64,000 nt of DNA from Brasenia schreberi (lineage: Eukaryota > Streptophyta > Magnoliopsida > Nymphaeales > Cabombaceae). The position numbers and the translations under genes were made by a program. The stretch lies in the NCBI GenBank assembly GCA_036023115.1, contig JAYKKT010000037.1, positions 682,001-746,000 on the forward strand. The letters run 5' to 3'. How positions within the stretch are numbered: the first letter of the stretch is position 1; each line of letters opens with the position of its first letter. Positions 35,902 through 48,050 of the stretch are shown piece by piece. The notes under the pieces are model-generated. The model saw only the letters and a program-made list of their open reading frames with translations, had not been told where the DNA came from and searched no databases.

Positions 35902-38037
35902 ATGCTTTCGCTCTTTAGGATCATCCACCATCCATCTCTCTTCCTAACGCCAATGCGTCTTCACTCAACGCCATCATCATCGCCGTCGTCGCCACCGCCG
36001 GAACTCATCCCCAAATGGAGCACCAAAGCCGTGTCTCTCACACGTCATCCGTGCCTACTCCTTTTAGAGAATGCAACGATATGAAAACCCTCAAAATAAT
36101 TCAGGCCCACATGATCAGAAATCATCTTTCTTCCCTTACATTCCCTATCAGCCGAATCGTCGCCTTCTGTGCGGTCTCACCCCATGGAAACCTCGATTAC
36201 GCCCGCCTCGTTTACTCCCAAATCGACCGTCCGAACTTCTTCATCACAAACACTATCATTCGTGGTTACGCCGGAAGCGCCTCACCGGAGCTCGCCGTTG
36301 AGTTTTTTCGGGAAACTCAGGAGTCCGGTGCTGGGTTCGACCACCACACTTTCACTTTTCTGATCAAGGCGTGCGCGAGATCCGGATCGATTGATAGGGG
36401 TAGGGAGATTCACGGCCGGGCGGTCTCCGTCGGGATGGGAAACGATTGTTTTGCTCAGAATGCGTTGATTCATATGTACTCGTGTTGCGGGGATCAGGCA
36501 GCTGCTAGACAAGTGTTTGACGATGTGCCTCAGAGGGATTTAGTGTGTTAGAACACGATGATCAATTGCTACGCGCAATCCCAAGACTATGTTGAGGCGC
36601 TTGATATGTTTGTGAGAATGATCGGCTATGGCGTGGAACCGGATGAGGTCACCATGGTTTCTGTGCTTACGGTGTGTGCGCAGATGGGGAGGCGGCTACA
36701 TTCATGGATTATTGAGAGGAGGATGAAGCTTGGTGTGGTTCTACAGACTTCTCTGGTGGACATGTATGCGAAATGTGGCTGTTTCGAAGATTCGAGGAAA
36801 GTGTTCGATGAAATGCCACAGAGAAATCTGGTGACTTGGAACGCAATGCTGGCTGGATATGCACAAAGCCGGATGAGCAAGGAGACTCTGAGCTTATTTC
36901 AAGATATGCTGGCTGCGAAGTTTAGACCCAACAAGGTCACCTTGCTCAGTGTGCTATCTGCTTGCGCGGACCTAGGTGCGTTACAGCAAGGAATGTGGGC
37001 TCATGTACACTTGGAAAAGAACAAAATCACAATTGATGAGTTTGTGGTGACTGCACTAATCGACATGTATTCGAAGTGTGGGAGCATCAAGAACGCGAAA
37101 AAAGTATTCGTGAAGGCAGCAAAGCAAGATGTGTCCGTATGGACCGCTATGATCACTGGGTTGGCTATGCATGGGCATGGCAATGATGATTTGAAGCACT
37201 TCCATGCAATGCAGGTTGCAGGGGTAAAGCCAAATAGTGTCACGTTTGTAGGGGTTTTATCTGCATGCGGGCTTGGTTAGCCAAGGGAAACGACTTTTCA
37301 AGGAGATGAACTGCGAATACCGCATTGTGCCCAATATGGAGCACTATGCCTGCATGGTTGATCTCCTCAGCCGTGCCGGGTTACTTCAAGAAGCTAAAGA
37401 GTTTATAGATCGAATGCCCATCAAGGCAGACAAGTTTGTGGGGAGCTCTCCTTGGGGGTTATCAGATTCATGGAAATGTGAAGATGCACTGAATGTCGTG
37501 GAATGGCTTATTGAACTCGACCCAGCCAACAGCGGTTGGTACGTTCTCCAGTCAAATATGTACTGCATGGCGGGTCAGTGGGAAGGATGCAGTCAAGGTG
37601 AGGAAGACGATGAAGAACGGAGTGATAAAACCTCCTGGTTGTACGTTTATAGAAATGAATGGATTAGTTCATGAGTTCATAGTTGGGGATAAGACACCCA
37701 CAAACAAAAGAAACCTACCTTATGTTGGATGAAATTGGTAGGAGACTGGAAAGTGTGGGTTACAGGGAAAACACGTCAAAGGTGCTTTTGGATTTGGATG
37801 ATGAAGAGAGAGAATGCGCTCATGCGACACAGTGAGAAGTTGGTCTTTGCCTTTGGGCTAATCAATTCGAATGCTAGCGAAACTATTCGCTTGGTGAAGA
37901 ACCTTAGAGTGTGTGGCGACTGCCATAATGTGTCGAAGTTAGTTTCCAAGGTCTTTGCAAGGGAAATTATTGTTCGAGATCGATCTCGGTTTCATCATTT
38001 CAAAGACGGATCATGTTCATGCAACGATTATTGGTGA
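35902..38037 (+). pseudogene. PPR protein of the PLS-E-DYW class, disrupted
   Basis: PLS-class pentatricopeptide proteins bind organelle RNA, and those with a DYW end act in C-to-U editing. The frame starts at the ATG at 35902 (Ser/Pro-rich, targeting-like N-terminus) and runs to SFIEM-like E-motif text near 37650 and to the end GSCSCNDYW at 38034. PPR landmarks include NALIHMYSCCGD, DMYAKCGCFEDSRKVFDEMP, NLVTWNAMLAGYAQS, DMYSKCGSIKNAKKVF and VWTAMITGLAMHGHG. The DYW end keeps HSEKL and [13 protein letters not shown]. Damage: a frameshift near 36071; TAG at 36549-36551 where Trp is expected (VCWNTMI-type context); and frameshifts near 37268, 37450, 37590 and 37710-37830. No intron is needed. 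I call it a pseudogene; the exact orthologue is not assigned. Confidence 0.9.
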
Positions 38038-39351
38038 ACCTACAAAATTGTTGGGAGGCTCTCTATAGTCGTAATTAGAATGGTTCTGGGGCCCAGCAGA
38101 GAACTAAAGCAAAGGGAGCTTAATCACAATCTACTGATATACAAAATTTCACTGCAAAGCAACTTCATTGCAAGGAAGAACCAAGTGTTGAGGACATAGC
38201 CACCTTCCAGTCCGAGTCTGTGTGGGACTTTTTATTGCTGTTTAATATATAACTGTGAGAAACTGCCTCTCATGGGAGGTGGAGCCACCCAACTTAAAGC
38301 TTAAAAGTGTAGAACCCGAAACCCAAGTATGAGACTTTGGCATAGGCAGAGTGATACGCTAACCCGGACCAAACCCTAACTGCCCTTACGGCATTGCACC
38401 AATGGGATAAACTAGCTTCACTGCCTAGCATGAGTATAATATCACAGCGTTTGCTAGATTGGGTTACTATTAGACAATGGACTGAACCCCAGCAAGAAGC
38501 TCTTGCAGTTATTTTTTAGCAAATTCAATTGTAATGATTTGTAGTATTTGAGATTACAGGAATCATATTTTGCGAATTAACCAAGTTCATGAATATGAAC
38601 GATGGACATACGTTGTACTCCTAAATGCAAGGTTGATTCTGATGATCATACTTTTGTTCAATCTACTTTCAACTGCATTAGGAAGGCAAACTGCCATTTA
38701 GGGACAAGACAGACAGAAAGTACGTCTCTTTATATTGGACATGTTGGTCCTAGGTGAGAAATGTGTGTGCTTGTGAATAAAAAATCACTTGAGATATTAT
38801 ATACTAAAGATCATCATTGAGAAAAAAATAGACGCCAAGCCAACGATCACATGCAAGAAAAATGTTAAAGGCATGTATTCAGAACAAAGACCCTGAATGC
38901 ATCACTCGCACTTAGATTCATTCCGAGCTAGAAACCTATGTCAACTTTCAGGCAAGGGACAACATTCATCAACCTTAGTAGCAAGATGCAAGCATTTGGT
39001 TAATGGCAGCTGGTTGAGGTCTTCTGAAACATGGAGATGCAAATATGGGCATACTTGGATAAGTATTCTGAAATTTTCCACTATTAATAACTAGTAGGAA
39101 GAGTTATAAACTCTGCGATTCTGCAGTTTAATACACAAACCAACCACGAATTTCCTGGATCAAGTAAAGAAATATTGGGTATCCAACTGGAAAAAGAAGA
39201 GAAAGAAGTTGAATATACAAAGAGCGATCAAACTGCACCAAGTTCAGCAGAGGGACTCAAAACACATCCAAATTGTTGGCAATACTTAGCTGAGGGCACT
39301 GAAGGTTGAAAAGCAACGCACATACAAACCAAATTTGACAAGACATAGTAG
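38038..39351. other. Intergenic between PPR relic and RRM gene
   Basis: No gene recognised. The right part (about 38900-39351) is likely the 3' UTR of the minus-strand RRM gene. No terminator signal was assigned. Confidence 0.4.
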
Positions 39352-40496
39352 TCAATCCTCCTCAAGATTTACACCATAACGGTCACCCAGCTGTTTGATT
39401 GAAACCGCAAGTTGTAGAGCATCTAACATCTCAAACTTCTTGTAGTTGGATTTCAGGGTTTCCTCTTGCTGCTTGGCAAGCTTCATCTCTTCCTCCAACT
39501 GATGCTGCTTGTGCATGGAGCAAGATAAAAATAGATCATGAAAGCCATGAACATTTGCATGTACCCGTGCCACAATTTATACATCATATTGAGCAGATTA
39601 AGGTCATAAAACAAGAAAATAGGATGTCCGAAGGAACTGCAAGTTCTTGTATCATATGTTGGGCAATTAACCATTAACATTAGCATAAGATATTCACAGA
39701 AATGAAAAGATTACGGTGGATGCAAGATGGATGTGTGGCAACACCAGAGCGGACGAGATTCACGATGAGATGGTTGCTAGAGAGAAAGTGCACTAGAAAG
39801 AGACAATATGATTTGGAAAGAGACGGTCAAATAGAGACTGGTCAAAATTAGATGGTGAGTACTATACAATACAAGAGGCTGACGAAGGCCTTAGAGGTGT
39901 TGAGAGGAAACCAATATAACATGATCGCGTTCTTTTGCTACATGCAGGTATAACTCGCTGTCCATGGTGACTAAGAATCTATCTAGCTGCCTCCACATAG
40001 CATGAAAACCGATGGATTTTCATTTTGGTCAAATAGCTGTGTTTCTTACCTTGCGAAGTGAATAAACTTCATCTTGATGCTTCCACGCAAGTTGCTTCAG
40101 CTCCTGTGCAACTTGAAAATCTGGATCAGTAGGCTCCAACCAGCAGCAAGTTATTCTTCTGCCAGGCTTACGAGGCCGATCAGCAAACATTTCTGGCTCG
40201 GCCATCCGACATCTCACTGGTCTAGGCATCCCACCCATCATGAATAGAAAGTTGGTAGTCTCCAACACTACGTTCTTCACTTGCTTTTCATTTTCCATCT
40301 CAACAAGTAAGCATTGACCAACATTCTTTGATTCCACATAGTTAGGAATGACCGACACATTGACAACAGTGCCAAATTGCCCAAAAGCATTTTTTACCAG
40401 TGGAGTTGTTACTTGTGGTGAAACATTGTCCACAAAAATTGTCCTCTTTACCTTCAGAAGGAAGTCTGAATACGCTTTGTCAGCTTCACTTTCCAT
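39352..40496 (-). CDS. AIPP1: RRM protein resembling AIPP1/EDM3, two exons
   Basis: Coding exon 1 is 40496-40050 (ATG, MESEADKAYSDF) and ends AAG before donor GTAAG. Exon 2 is 39507-39352, after acceptor CACAAG, giving 200 residues. The frame is undamaged. Residues about 17-95 form an RRM: TIFVDNVSPQVT as RNP2 and GQCLLVEMEN at the RNP1 position, which lacks the usual aromatic residues. A Pro/Arg segment (GMPRPVRCRMAEPEMFADRP) follows, then a Lys/Glu-rich helix (HQLEEEMKLAKQQEETLK) likely to form a coiled coil. In Arabidopsis AIPP1/EDM3 works with ASI1 and EDM2 to control polyadenylation of genes carrying heterochromatic transposons in introns. The match is from memory of the domain layout, so the symbol is tentative. 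An acceptor-like TGCAAG at 40513 hints at a 5' UTR intron. The coding intron (39508-40049) holds a LINE relic. Confidence 0.65.
39690..39960 (+). pseudogene. LINE C-terminal relic in intron
   Basis: Within the 542-bp intron of the RRM gene the plus strand reads DARWMCGNTRADEIHDEMV, then REKVH, a stop, and WKETVK-like text. This resembles the conserved C-terminal piece of RTE-type LINEs (LRWMSGHTRKDRIHNEVI ... WKETIK) but from a lineage different from RTE-1, A and B. It is antisense to the host gene. Confidence 0.45.
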
Positions 40497-40512
40497 GGTA
40501 AATAACCTTGCA

Positions 40513-41300
40513 CCAGCAAGATATTCATTAGAAAGAATATACTAGAGGGAAGTACGTCTAATGCTTATGGATCTGCTAAAAATCACTCTTAAGTAAATAG
40601 AAAAGTAGATCCTTGTGTCTTAGGAAAAAAATGTGGCAGTCTTGGAATGTGTCAATAAGATCTGGAGCAATAAGAAGAAAACTGGAAAAAAGACCACTGA
40701 GTTACACAGCTTCCAACATTCTCTTCTCATGCAGTTGCTACCACTACTAAGCGAAAATGAAGAACTTCAACATGCATTCTCTTCCACATCTTACTAACCA
40801 AAATACAGTCAGCTACCAAACCGTAAGTATGTATAATTGAAGCACCACATATACGATGGAAATTCATAAAATACTGAACTCAAGAGCACCACAAACAGTT
40901 ATTCGGGCCCCATTGATGAAGGAAGCCTTGATTAGGGGATTGGTGGATTAAAAAGGATTCAAGTTGTAGGTGTTGTAGTCAAAGGATAGCTCAAAAAACT
41001 ACAACAGAAAACAATATGCCTAAGTAACCAAGCAACAAATAGACATTTTTGGAGTTACAGCATTCGAAAGAGAAAACACCAGTCAAAAAGAAAAGAACGA
41101 AACATCTTCTCAGGCTGGAGTGACTGGAATACTTGTTAGAGAAAAGATAACCATCTCGTCATCTTAACTCGCAGCTTAGGATTATGTAGAGGGTCCTGTA
41201 GGTTCATATGATGTGGCAGACCTTTTCTTTTCCTGGAATAGCAAAATGTGATTTGGCAGAACTGATCTTAGTAAGTACATCAAATAAACTAGAAACCAGT
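40513..41300. other. Upstream region of the RRM gene
   Basis: No coding frame. It may be the 5' UTR, an intron or the promoter of the minus-strand RRM gene. No clear TATA box was chosen. Confidence 0.35.
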
Positions 41301-41309
41301 TATGATCAG

Positions 41310-42243
41310 TGTTAGCCGTATCCATGCATATTGTACAATATGGACTGTACTGAATCTTCTCAAAAGGAAAAATGATATGAAAATAGGGCCCTTATTGAGA
41401 TCGGCCCACGTATTGGGCTATATCCTGCGATACAGGCCCATATTGCACGACACAACGTGTATTGCCTGTATGATACAGACGATACGAGTGGCTCGCATGA
41501 ACCAAATCCCGCTTTCCACGAATTGTGGCCTTTCTAAAGCATTTTTTCTTCATTTCTCCCCATGTACACTCTGTGGGGAAAATTTTGCTGCATCACTTGC
41601 AAAACTATGCTTTCTCTGCCATGTGGGTGCAATTAATTCCCATTTTGAGGTGCAAACTTTTTTCTTCCCTTATTTTTAATAGCTTGTGTTGTATTTTCTT
41701 GTATGAATCATTGTTTTCCTTTATTTCAGACTCATTTATGCATATAAAGGAATTAGTTTTGCTCATTTCTTTTCTATTTATAACTTTTTTGGCCTGTGGC
41801 GATTTAATGTGTTTTATGATTTTATATACTTTCTACTGCTTTCACTTTCAGGTTTATTATGGAGGATAGATCTATGATTTGAGATGTTATTAATCAAGGA
41901 CACATTATGATGACCCGACATAGCAGTAGTGTAGTTTAATTGATGGTAGTAGACTTAGAGTGAGATGTAATTTCTATGAGAAACCCATAAGTGATGAAAT
42001 TTCTAGAGGCATCACTTGGTAGGAACTAGAAAAGAGGTCACTCTATCGAAAAAATTAGGAAAGTACTAGAAGATGGTAATGTTTACAAATGATATAGGGT
42101 ATGATTGAAAAAAGATAAGAAAAGATGCAAAGATGTTTAAAGAAGAGTTAGAGACTGTCGAATAAGATGATAGCATTCCTAGATAGAGGTTGGTAGTAAT
42201 AGTTTGGATTAATCAAGGGAAATAGAGTTATGGAAGAGGGTGC
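41310..42243 (+). mobile_element. hAT element, 5' part with BED zinc-finger relic
   Basis: 41310-41500 carries short repeated words (CCGTATCCATGC, CCTGCGATACAGGCCC, GATACAGACGATACGAG) like the subterminal repeats of plant hAT elements. At about 41940-42010 the frame reads DGSRLRVRCNFYEKPISDEI, then SRGITW, which fits the BED finger start (C-x2-C ... GGI-R-KxHLA), although the second Cys reads as Tyr. The sequence continues to GGTGC at 42239-42243, the left TSD of Copia-1, and resumes at 53344. Stops are frequent. The exact 5' terminus is not certain. Confidence 0.6.
42239..42243 (+). repeat. Copia-1 TSD, left copy
   Basis: GGTGC, identical to 53344-53348. Confidence 0.9.
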
Positions 42244-42658
42244 TATAAATAATTGTTGATAATTGAATGTTAAATCGGCCAAGTTGCAAAACGTCAAAGT
42301 GTTGGTTGAGTCGCCAAGATAACAAACATCCAAATATGGATGTCACAAATCAAGAATACAACAAGAGTCGAGAGTGAGATAGTCAAATCACAAATCAAAG
42401 GTTGTACTAGACAACTTGTTTATTGAAGTATGTTACAACTCTATTTATAGAGCAAGAGGAGCAGAAATTACTGTACAAAATGGGAGAGACTGAATGGAAG
42501 AGAGAGAACCAACTATCCGTTGGAGGCCGGCTAGTACAACCTGACTAACCGTTGGGAGTTCCAGCTCCCGACGGCTATGGCCAGTCCCTAGTGGCTTGGG
42601 CCAGTCCAACTCCAAGAGACACGGGCCCTAATGACCCGTGTACTTATTACATTTAACA
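42244..42658 (-). repeat. Copia-1 3' LTR
   Basis: 415 bp; aligned with 52928-53343. The outer terminal base pair reads TA instead of CA on the minus strand (a C-to-T change). A TATA-like CTATAAATAG lies on the minus strand near 42430-42440. Confidence 0.93.
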
Positions 42659-43314
42659 CTCCCTCAAACTTACGGTGTATATACTGAAAATTTGTCCAAC
42701 AAGAAATGAAATCGAGTAGTAGAGAGAGATTTGGTGAAGAAGTCAGTTAGTTGCATCTATGATGTGATATAACATAAATTGATCTTTTTTTGTAAACACT
42801 CTTCAAGAACAAAATGGCAGTCCTTCTCAATATGCTTCATACGTTCATAGAAGGTGTTGTTGGAGGCAATGCCCATGACACTTTTATTGTCATCGTACAT
42901 AGTGGCTGGTTGTTGAGAAGTAATGCCCATATCTCAATACCGCCATAATCCAAGAAATCTCGGTAGCAATAGCATCTATAGCTCAGTATTCTACTTCAGT
43001 AGAGGAGAGCAATACCTTTTCCTGCTTCTTATATTTCCAAAAAATGAGTGATTCACCTACAAAAACACAAAAATCAATCATTAAATGTTTGTTGTTGATA
43101 TTTGTACCCCAATCAGCATCAATATACAGATAAATCAAAAGACGAGAAAGAAGTTAAGAACCTCTTTATTTGCAGAGCTTTTCACATATCTAATAATTCT
43201 CATAACATCACTCATATGAACAATGGTGGGTGCTTGCTGAAATTGACTAGCTATATGTACTGCATGAGCAATATCATGACGAGTAATAGTAAGATAGATA
43301 AGAGCACCTATGAG

Positions 43315-43770
43315 TTATTTGTAGGGAGTGGGGTCTTCTAATTTTTCTCCATCGGTGGATCTTAACTTAGTACCAAGGACTTTAGAAGTATCAACTATCT
43401 TGCTGTCTGTGATACTAGATCTTTCAATTACATCATTTGCAAATTTAGTTTGAGACATAAAATATCCGCGAGTGTTTCTAACAATCTCAATACCCAAAAA
43501 ATAACTAAAAAGACTTAAATCTTTCATATCAAATTCTTAATAAAGGTTATATATAACCCTTGCTACCAGTCTAGCCTTATATCTTTCAATATTACTATTG
43601 CTATGAGTTTTAATTTTAGAAACTCATTAATATTCAATAACCTTTTTATCTTTAGGCTTAGGGACAACTGTTCATGTTTGAGCTTTGTCTAAAGCTCTAA
43701 GTTTGTCACTCATTGGAGCTTTCCATTACGGAATACCCTTAGCTTGATGAAAAAATTTAGGTTCTTTTAC
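43315..43770 (-). pseudogene. Copia-1 RT fragment with deleted core
   Basis: The minus strand from 43770 reads words of the RT entry (AKGIP, WKAPMSDKLRALDKAQT, KIKTHSNSNIERYKARLVA) and then passes directly to EFDMKDLSLFSYFLGIEIVR and FANDVIERSSI (43527-43315). The part between, which would contain the catalytic YVDD, is absent. The RTE-A insertion point is at 43771, just upstream of this RT entry. Confidence 0.8.
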
Positions 43771-43787
43771 TTGATGAAGAGTTGCAA
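43771..43787 (+). repeat. RTE-A TSD, left copy
   Basis: TTGATGAAGAGTTGCAA, identical to 50114-50130. Confidence 0.95.
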
Positions 43788-46772
43788 CAACTAAACAAAC
43801 AAACAACTAAGCCTTTTCCCATACTAGATGGGGTCGGCTACATGGATTCTTTGTTTTCACAGATCCCTATCGTGTGCCATGTTAGCAGTTAACTCCCACT
43901 AAGCTAGATCATTCTTTATTGTTTCTTTCCAACACTTTTGTGGTCGTCCTCAATCTCTTCTAATATTTTCCAAATTTAGTTTTTCTAACCTTCTTACCGG
44001 TTCTTCTTTTGATCTTCTTTCTATATGTTCAAACCATCTTAAACGATGTTCTCTCATTTTACCCTCTATTGGTGCCACTCCTAATTTGTTTCTAATAACC
44101 TCATTATGTATACGGTCTTTTCTTGTATGACCACTCATCCATCTCAACATCTTCATTTCTATCACAGACATCTTTTGTACATGTTGATAATTAACTGCCC
44201 AACACTTATAACCATAAAACATGGCAGGCCTAATTGTTGCTCTATAATATTTACCTTTTAATTTTAATGGTATCTTCTTATCACAAAGAATACCTGATGC
44301 TCCTCTCCATTTTAACCAACCAGCATTAATTCTATGTGTAACATCTCCATCAATTCTTCCATCACTGTGAAAAATTAACCCTATGTATTTAAAACTTTCT
44401 TTTTCGAGAATGCAATGTATGCCAATTTTAATTTCTATATCCTCTGAAGTAACCAAATGATCAAACTTACATTCCATATATTATGTCTTTGTTCTACTAA
44501 GTCGGAGGCCTTTGCTTTCTAATGTTTCTCTCCATAGTTCCAATTTTCTATTAACTTTTTCCTTAGACTCCTCCACTAATACAATGTCATCTCCAAATAA
44601 CATACACCAAGGTACTTCATCTTGAATATGTTTTGTTAACTCATCCATCACTATTGTAAATAAGTATGGACTTACAGTTGATCCTTGATGTAACCCAATA
44701 TTAACTTCAAAGAAGTCTGTCGTTCCTTCATGAGTCCTCACACATGTTTTTGCATCATCATACATGTCTCTTATAAGGTTAATATATGTCAATGGGATAC
44801 CTATTTTTTCCAAAGTTCTCCAAAGAACCTCCCTCGGTACCCTATCATAAGCTTTTTCTAGATCAATAAATATCATGTGAAGGTCTTTCTTTTTGGATCT
44901 AAAATGTTCCATAAGACGTCTCAAAAGGTGAATTGCTTCAATAGTAGATATGCCTGGCATGAATCCAAATTGGTTCTCTGTTGTACTTGATACTTGTCTT
45001 AACCTACGTTCGATAATTCTTTCCCATAATTTCATAGTATGACTCATTAACTTGATACCTCAATAATTCGCACAATTTTGAATGTCTCCCTTGTTTTTAT
45101 ATATGGGTATAAGTGTACTTGTTCTCCATTCCTCGAGCATCTTTTGGTTTTTTCATATTTCATTAAATAGTCTTGTGAGCCAAGTGATTCCTATTTCTCC
45201 TAGTATTTTCTAGGAATATTATCTGGTCCTACCGATTTACCACCCTTCATATGTTTAAGAGCCTCTTTGACTTCATTCTTTTGAATATGTCGGTAGAAAT
45301 TGTGGTTTATATACTTTTCTGACTTGGCTAAATCTCCTAAACTAATACTAACATCTTTATTTTCATTAAAAAGATTATAAAAATAGTTTTTCCATCTATT
45401 TCTTATATCATCATTTGCCACTAGAATTTTTTCATCCTCGTCTTTTATGCATCTAACATAATTAAGATCTTTAGTTTTCTTACCTCTAGCCCTAGCTATC
45501 CTAAAAATATCTCTTTTACCCTCTTTTGAGTTGAGTTTTTTTATATAAGTCCTCCCAAATCTTAGCTTTTGCTTCACTAACGGCCTTTTTCGCTTCCTTC
45601 TTTGCTTTCTTATAATCTTATAATCTTATAAAGTTTCACTAGTTTTCTTAGCATAATCTAATTTGTAACATGCCCTCTTTGCCTTGATTTTATTTTGTAC
45701 TACTTCACTCCACCACCAAGCTTCTTTTTGTCTCGGTACACCTCCCTTAGATACCCCTAACACATCTTTCGCCACTTTCCTAATATGTATACCAATATTC
45801 TTCCACATCACAGGGTGTGCCAACATAATTCCAAACATCTCCTTGAAGAACTTTCTGTTTAAATATATCTTCTTTCTCGCTTTTGAGGTTCCACCATTTA
45901 GTCCGAATAGCTCGATGCACTCTTTTCTTCTTTGTCCGTTTTTTTATTTGTAAATCCATAACTAAAAGTCGATGTTGGGTGGTTAAGCTTTCTCCTGGAA
46001 TTACCTTACAATCTTTACAACACGTTCTATCTTTTTTTCTACAAATAAAGTAATCAATTTGTGTTTGTGATAAGCCACTCTTATAAGTAATTAAATGTTC
46101 ATCTCGTTTTTTGAAGATTGTATTGACTATAAAAAGATCAAATGTCATAGAAAAATTTAAAATCTCCTTACCTTTCTCGTTTATATCCCCCAAACCAAAG
46201 TTTCCATGAATCCCTTGATATCCTAATGCCTCTTTACCGACATGTTCATTTAAATCTCCTCCTAAACAAATCATCTCCCTTTGTGGAATCTTTTGAATCA
46301 CCTTATCTAACTCTTCCCAAAAAACTGTCTTTATACTATCTTCTAGTCCTACTTGGGGTGCGTAAGCACAAACTATATTCAAAACCTATGCTCCTAACAC
46401 TAATTTCAACGTCATGATTCGGTCACCATATCGTTGTATGTCTACTACACTCCTTTAAATCTTTATTTATGATAATTCCAAGAACCAATACGAATCTTAT
46501 TATCTAGGACTAACTTCCTTACCCCCCGCATCCGTCCATCATCAAAATACGGATACCCTATCTGAAAATTTTTCACTACATTCGAGCGACAATGTAGCGG
46601 GACTAACTTCTTTACTCACACCCGTCCATGATCTGGGAACCCTCTCTGTAATTGATTCACTACATTCGGGCGAAATTGTAGTGGCCCTTGCTTACTTCTT
46701 ACTACATTTGGGCTCTGCAGCACCTCGTTAGGTGGGGACGCCCTAAAGCAATGCTCATAATTTTTGTAATCT

Positions 46773-46790
46773 ATGTTATAAAAATCCGAC
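46773..46790 (+). repeat. RTE-B TSD, left copy
   Basis: ATGTTATAAAAATCCGAC, identical over 18 bp to 50086-50103. The duplicated sequence is itself the 5' UTR of RTE-A in reverse. Confidence 0.95.
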
Positions 46791-46904
46791 AACTCCGCCC
46801 ATGTAAGGGATCACCTTGCATTGCCGGTCCCAAGCCCGGATAAAGGAGCAGGGTTGTGTTAGGCTTCCGACAGCCAACGTAAAACTTCGTCGGATTTTTA
46901 CAAC

Positions 46905-48002
46905 ATGGATTACAAAAATTATGAGCATTGCTTTGGGGCGTCCCCGCCTAGCGACGTGCTGCAGAGCCCGAATGCAGTAAGAAGTAAGCAAGGGCCACTA
47001 CATTTTCGCCCAAATGTAGTGAATCAATTGCAGAGAGGGTTCCCACATCATGGACAGGTGTGGGTAAAAAAGTTAGTCCCGCTACATTGTCGCCCGAATG
47101 TAGCGAAAAATTTTCAGAGAGGGTCTTCGCATTTTGATTATGGACGGATGCGGGGGGTAAGGAAGCTAGTCCTAGATAATAAGATTCGTATTGGTTCTTG
47201 GAATATTGGAACTTTATTGGGTAAGCTAATGGAGGTGGTAGATACTATGATTCGGAGAAAGATTCATATTCTATGTTTACAAGAGACAAAATGGGTTGGA
47301 GAAAAAGCAAAGGAGATAGAGGATATATGTTTTAAATTATGGTACTTTGGTAAAGAAAAGACTCGAAACGGAGTTGGTATTATCATAAATAAAGATTTAA
47401 AGGAGAGTGTAGTAGACATACAACGATATGGTGACCGAATCATGACGTTGAAATTAGTGTTAGGAGCAGAGGTTTTGAATATAGTTTGTGCTTACACACC
47501 CCAAGTAGGACTAGAAGATAGTATAAAGACAGTTTTTTGGGAAGAGTTAGATAAGGTGTTTCAAAAGATTCCACAAAGGGAGATGATTTGTTTAGGAGGA
47601 GATTTAAATGGACATGTCGATAAAGAGGCATTAGGATATCGAGGGATTCATGGAAACTTTGGTTTTGGGGATATAAACGAGGAAGGTAGGGAGATTTTAA
47701 ATTTTGCTATGTCATTTGATCTCTTTATAGTCAATACAATCTTCAAAAAACGAGATGAACATTTAATTACTTATAAGAGTGGCTTATCACAAACACAAAT
47801 TGATTACTTTATTTGTAGAAAAAAAGATAGAACGTGTTGTAAAGATTGTAAGGTAATTCCAGGAGAAAGCTTAACTACCCAACATCGACTTTTAGTTATG
47901 GATTTACAAATAAAAAAATGGACAAAGAAGAAAAGAGTGCATCGAGCTATTCGGACTAAATGGTGGAACCTCAAAAGCGAGAAAGAAGATATATTTAAAT
48001 AG
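46905..48002 (+). pseudogene. RTE-B N-terminal region and endonuclease
   Basis: 365 residues open. Residues about 25-85 contain two related segments (GPLHFRPNVVNQLQRG and VPLHCRPNVAKNFQRG), a short internal duplication. Residues about 95-345 are an apurinic-type endonuclease: RIGSWNIGTL, CLQETKWVG, GVGIIINKDL, CLGGDLNGHVDK, FIVNTIFKKRDEHLITY, QTQIDYFI and TTQHRLLVMD, covering the metal-binding Asn/Glu, the GGDLN motif and the terminal His. This domain nicks target DNA. The frame stops at 48000-48002 (TAG, where RTE-A has Gln), which cuts it from RT. Confidence 0.9.
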
Positions 48003-48050
48003 AAAGTCCTTCAAGGAGATGCTTGGAATTATGTTGGCACACACTGTGAT

